Source: Candidatus Aminicenantota bacterium
Lineage (GTDB): Bacteria; Acidobacteriota; Aminicenantia; UBA2199
DNA: 8,126 bases
Assembly: GCA_020355945.1 (NCBI GenBank)
Contig: CP070627.1
Location: 5,162,196 to 5,170,321 of the forward strand
Direction of reading: 5' to 3'
Each line of letters starts with the position of its first letter. The first letter of the stretch is position 1. Shown piece after piece: positions 5,635 to 8,126 of this stretch. The notes below the pieces were generated by a model. That model was given only the letters and a program-made list of their open reading frames with translations, did no database searches and was not told where the DNA came from. The translations under genes were made by a program, and so were the position numbers.

Positions 5635-8126
5635 ATGGGTAAAAAAAATAAGCGAATCCAAAATGTTTATCGGTTATCTCCAATGCAAGAGGGGATGTTG
5701 TTTCATTCCTTATTGGAGAAAGAATCGCATGCTTATGTAGAGCAGAATGTATTCTCCATAAAAGGAGAAATTGACAGCACCCGGTTTGAAGAAAGCTTCA
5801 ATGTGCTTATCCGGCGGTATGATATTTTCAGGACGGTATTTTTTTATGATAACCTGGATGAACCGCTGCAAATCGTATTGAAAGAGCGTAAGTATAAAAT
5901 GCCTGTTGAAGATATCACCCATTTAACAGAAGACCAAAAACATGAATATCTCGAAGCCTTTAAGGAAAAAGACCGGGACAGGGGATTTGATTTATCAAAG
6001 GACCTGCTGATGAGGATTTTCCTGTTTAAAACCGGGGCGGATTCCTATAAGCTGGTATGGACATTCCATCATATTATCATGGATGGATGGTGCCTGGGAA
6101 TCATATTTAAAGATTGGGTCCGCGTATATGAAGGATTAAAAAGAGGAGAATCCCCTCGATTGGAACCGGTGATCCAATATGAAAATTATATCGATTGGTT
6201 GGACCACCAGGAAAAGACACAAGGTTTAAACTATTGGAAGAACTATCTTGAAGGGTATGACCAGCAAACCACTTTCCCAAAGCCCGGGAACCCGGTAAAA
6301 GTGGCAGGAAATGATAAGTATCGACTGGAAAAGCATTGTTTTGTACTTTATGAACCATTATCCTGCTGTTTAATGGAACTGGCAAGAAAAAACCGTGTAA
6401 CCCTGAATATCTTGTTCCGGGCAATATGGGGAATACTGTTACAGAGATATAATAATACCGATGATGTGGTTTTCGGTGCGGTAGTATCCGGCCGGCCAGC
6501 CGGGATAGAAGGTATTGAAAATATGGTGGGTCTGTTTATCAACACCGTTCCTGTCAGGGTAAAAGTGAAAACAAAACCAGGCACTAAAAACAGTTTCCAC
6601 CAATTGCTAAAAACCCTTCATCAAGAAGCGTTATTGTCAAAAGCCCGGGAATATTTACCCTTAGCCGAAATACAGGCAAATTCGTTATTAAAGGGTCATT
6701 TAATCGATCATATAATGGCTTTTGAGAATTACCCGGTCCGGGAAACCATTAAACATATTGGGATTGAGCAGTCTTTGGGGTTTTCAATCCAGGGCATGGA
6801 GAGTTTTGAACAAACCAATTATAATTTTAATATCATTGTGGCCCCGGGAAAGACGATTCATGTGGAATTTAGTTTTAATTCCTTAATATATAGGTCGGAT
6901 TTTATAAAGAGGACAGCGCTGCATTTTAAAGAAATTGTCAGCCAGGTAACGGAAAATTCCGGGCCAGATGTCGATATCGGAACGATAGAAATCTTAACGG
7001 AAGAGGAGAAGCGGCAGATTTTATTTGATTTTAACGATACCTATACGGAATATCCCCGGGAAAAAACCATCCCGGGATTATTTGCAGAACAAGCCGAAAA
7101 GACCCCGGATAACACCGCCCTGCTGGGCGGAAATTCCAAATTCCAAATTCCAAATTCCAAACATGGGGTGCCCTGCGGGCAAATTTCAAACGCCTTCGGC
7201 GGAGCGCATCTCACTTACCGGGAATTAAATCGGGAATCCCATCGATTGGCCCATTTATTGAGAGAAAAAGGGGTTGGACCCGATACCGTTGTCGGTCTTA
7301 TGGTAGAACGCTCCCTGGAAATGATAGTTGGGATATTAGGAATATTAAAAGCTGGCGGCGCCTATTTGCCCATTGACCCGGATTACCCTGAAGAACGGAT
7401 TAATTTTATGCTTGCCGACAGCAAAGTACAGTTACTGTTAATTGATAATCCTTCGCGGCATTTTAATTGTCAATTGTCAATTGTCAATTGTCAATTGTCA
7501 ATAAATGAAAAAACACAACCCGCAACTGTGTTTTCCAACCCGCAAACTGCAACTCGCAACTGGCAACTCGCTTACGTCATCTACACCTCCGGGACCACGG
7601 GAGAACCCAAAGGCACGCTTACAACACATCTTAATGTCATAAGAGTAGTTAAAAACTGCAATTACATCGATTTGAAAGCAGCGGATAGAATATTGCAATT
7701 ATCAAATTATGCATTCGACGGGTCCGTATTTGATATATACGGCGCTTTACTGAATGGGGCAGCCCTGGTAATGATAGAAAGAGAGAAGGTATTAGCGGTT
7801 GATCAATTGGCAGAAGTGATAAAGAAAGAACAAATAACAGTATTTTTTGTAACCACAGCCTTGTTTAATGCTTTGCTAGACCTGGAAATAGACTGTTTTG
7901 CCAATGTAAGAAAAGTTCTATTCGGAGGAGAAAAGGTATCTGCGGCGCATTCCGGGAAAGCTTTGAAATATCTGGGAAAGAATAGGATTATTCATGTATA
8001 TGGCCCCACCGAAACCACGGTTTATGCCACTTACTATTTTATAAATCAAATCGATGAAACATTGGGTACAATTCCCATAGGAAAGCCTATATCGAATACT
8101 ACTGTCTATATACTGGATAAATATTT
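5635..8126 (+). CDS. Non-ribosomal peptide synthetase, 3'-truncated by the window edge: C(DCL)-A(Ile)...
   Basis: Subunit that receives the peptide ending in D-Leu from the preceding protein and extends it, most likely with isoleucine. The frame is open from the ATG at 5635 to the window end (830 codons plus 2 nt). Start support: GGAGG six bases upstream, an in-frame stop at 5629-5631, and the protein beginning MGKKNKRIQNVYRLSPMQEG, a normal docking-type N-terminus. Condensation domain residues 10-450: SPMQEGMLFHSL 15-26, RRYDIFRTVF 60-69, HHIIMDGW 145-152, SGRPAGIEGIENMVGLFINTVPV 285-307, AFENYPV 362-368. Adenylation domain from about 475: LTYRELN 526-532, YTSGTTGEPKG 650-660, FDGSVFDIY 694-702, YGPTETTV 789-796. 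Two translated repeat insertions lie at residues 499-525 and 609-645. The rest of the A domain, its carrier and anything downstream are outside the window. Confidence 0.95.
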   Translation, partial: MGKKNKRIQNVYRLSPMQEGMLFHSLLEKESHAYVEQNVFSIKGEIDSTRFEESFNVLIRRYDIFRTVFFYDNLDEPLQIVLKERKYKMPVEDITHLTEDQKHEYLEAFKEKDRDRGFDLSKDLLMRIFLFKTGADSYKLVWTFHHIIMDGWCLGIIFKDWVRVYEGLKRGESPRLEPVIQYENYIDWLDHQEKTQGLNYWKNYLEGYDQQTTFPKPGNPVKVAGNDKYRLEKHCFVLYEPLSCCLMELARKNRVTLNILFRAIWGILLQRYNNTDDVVFGAVVSGRPAGIEGIENMVGLFINTVPVRVKVKTKPGTKNSFHQLLKTLHQEALLSKAREYLPLAEIQANSLLKGHLIDHIMAFENYPVRETIKHIGIEQSLGFSIQGMESFEQTNYNFNIIVAPGKTIHVEFSFNSLIYRSDFIKRTALHFKEIVSQVTENSGPDVDIGTIEILTEEEKRQILFDFNDTYTEYPREKTIPGLFAEQAEKTPDNTALLGGNSKFQIPNSKHGVPCGQISNAFGGAHLTYRELNRESHRLAHLLREKGVGPDTVVGLMVERSLEMIVGILGILKAGGAYLPIDPDYPEERINFMLADSKVQLLLIDNPSRHFNCQLSIVNCQLSINEKTQPATVFSNPQTATRNWQLAYVIYTSGTTGEPKGTLTTHLNVIRVVKNCNYIDLKAADRILQLSNYAFDGSVFDIYGALLNGAALVMIEREKVLAVDQLAEVIKKEQITVFFVTTALFNALLDLEIDCFANVRKVLFGGEKVSAAHSGKALKYLGKNRIIHVYGPTETTVYATYYFINQIDETLGTIPIGKPISNTTVYILDKY
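5662..6985 (+). other. Condensation domain, DCL type
   Basis: Joins the D-configured donor made by the upstream E domain to the next L-residue. LSPMQEGMLFHSLL with HHIIMDGW (6067-6090) matches the DCL subtype, as opposed to the SxAQxRLY start of the LCL domain in gene 1. This agrees with the preceding subunit ending in an E domain. The first ~25 residues probably also form the acceptor half of the docking pair. Confidence 0.87.
7131..7161 (+). repeat. AAATTCC heptamer array, 4 copies
   Basis: Four perfect AAATTCC units plus AAA, translated NSKFQIPNSK between ALLGG and core A1 of the isoleucine A domain. It is the reverse complement of the 2672-2702 array, with the same copy number. Confidence 0.95.
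7168..7201 (+). repeat. Double-hairpin repeat core, copy C
   Basis: GTGCCCTGCGGGC, AAATTTC, AAACGCC, TTC, GGCG. Both hairpins are perfect: GCCC-TGC-GGGC (7170-7180) and CGCC-TTC-GGCG (7191-7201). Six bp separate it from the AAATTCC array. Downstream it shares GCATCT with copy A. Confidence 0.82.
7465..7502 (+). repeat. AATTGTC heptamer array, 5 copies
   Basis: Five perfect AATTGTC units plus AAT, translated NCQLSIVNCQLSI, before core A3 of the isoleucine A domain. Confidence 0.95.
7510..7534. repeat. Inverted repeat AAAACACA...TGTGTTTT
   Basis: Perfect 8-bp arms (7510-7517 and 7527-7534) around the 9-nt loop ACCCGCAAC, lying between two heptamer arrays and inside coding sequence. Confidence 0.7.
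7543..7570 (+). repeat. CAACTCG/CAACTGG heptamer array, 4 copies
   Basis: CAAACTG, CAACTCG, CAACTGG, CAACTCG, translated QTATRNWQL and ending one residue before AYVIYTSGTTG (core A3). Same unit family as 1074-1094 in the condensation domain of gene 1. Confidence 0.85.

Larger units (their letters stand above)
7057..8126 (+). other. Adenylation domain, predicted isoleucine-activating, truncated
   Basis: Cores A1 to A5 are visible. Pocket residues aligned by eye to GrsA are D695, G696, F699, F738, L762, G764, V788, V796 and Y797, giving DGFFLGVVY(K), which I recall as a classical isoleucine code. The tenth position (the A10 lysine) lies outside the window. Insertions precede A1 (7131-7201) and A3 (7461-7570), at the same places as in the leucine domain of gene 1. 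Confidence 0.87.

Noticed and set aside
5495..5740. Small plus-strand open frame of about 81 codons across the gap
   Set aside because: It is built from the C-rich repeat and the heptamer array and overlaps the start of the condensation domain in another frame; no ribosome binding site or recognisable protein.
7465..7570. CRISPR-like array
   Set aside because: Units are 7 bp with no unique spacers; these are simple tandem repeats inside a coding frame.

Overview
The window lies inside a non-ribosomal peptide synthetase (NRPS) locus. Two large NRPS genes read left to right and fill nearly all of it. The first is cut by the left edge (its frame is open from nucleotide 2) and ends at 5488. The second starts at 5635 behind a strong ribosome binding site and runs off the right edge. 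I see no rRNA, tRNA, CRISPR array, transposase or other protein gene.

Visible assembly line: A(C-terminal part)-PCP-C-A-PCP-E in the first protein, then C-A(...) in the second. Core motifs give specificity codes DAWFLGNVV(K) for the complete adenylation domain of gene 1 (classical leucine code) and DGFFLGVVY for that of gene 2 (classical isoleucine code). With the epimerisation domain ending protein 1 and a D-accepting type of condensation domain opening protein 2, the predicted partial product is X-D-Leu-Ile, where X is the residue chosen by the truncated first domain. The ends of the two proteins look like a matched docking pair.

The most unusual layer is repetitive DNA. Short tandem arrays, nearly all with a 7-bp period but with different unit sequences (AAATTAC, TTTGGAA/AAATTCC, AATTGTC, CAACTGG/CAACTCG, ATGCGCC), occur in the intergenic gap and, in frame, inside the NRPS domains. 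They fall at equivalent loop positions of different modules: before core A1, before core A3, in the A6-A7 linker, and ahead of the condensation HHxxxDG motif. Three of the arrays are joined to a conserved core of about 34 bp made of two small GC-rich hairpins; this composite occurs in both orientations and is translated each time. A C-rich dispersed repeat also occurs once in coding sequence and once, inverted, between the genes.

Organism: a bacterium with moderate GC and large NRPS capacity. The NRPS linker style and the heavy load of 7-bp repeats remind me of uncultured candidate-phylum genomes such as Candidatus Aminicenantes. Heptamer repeats are also known from filamentous cyanobacteria. 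There is no phylogenetic marker here, so this placement is a low-confidence inference.
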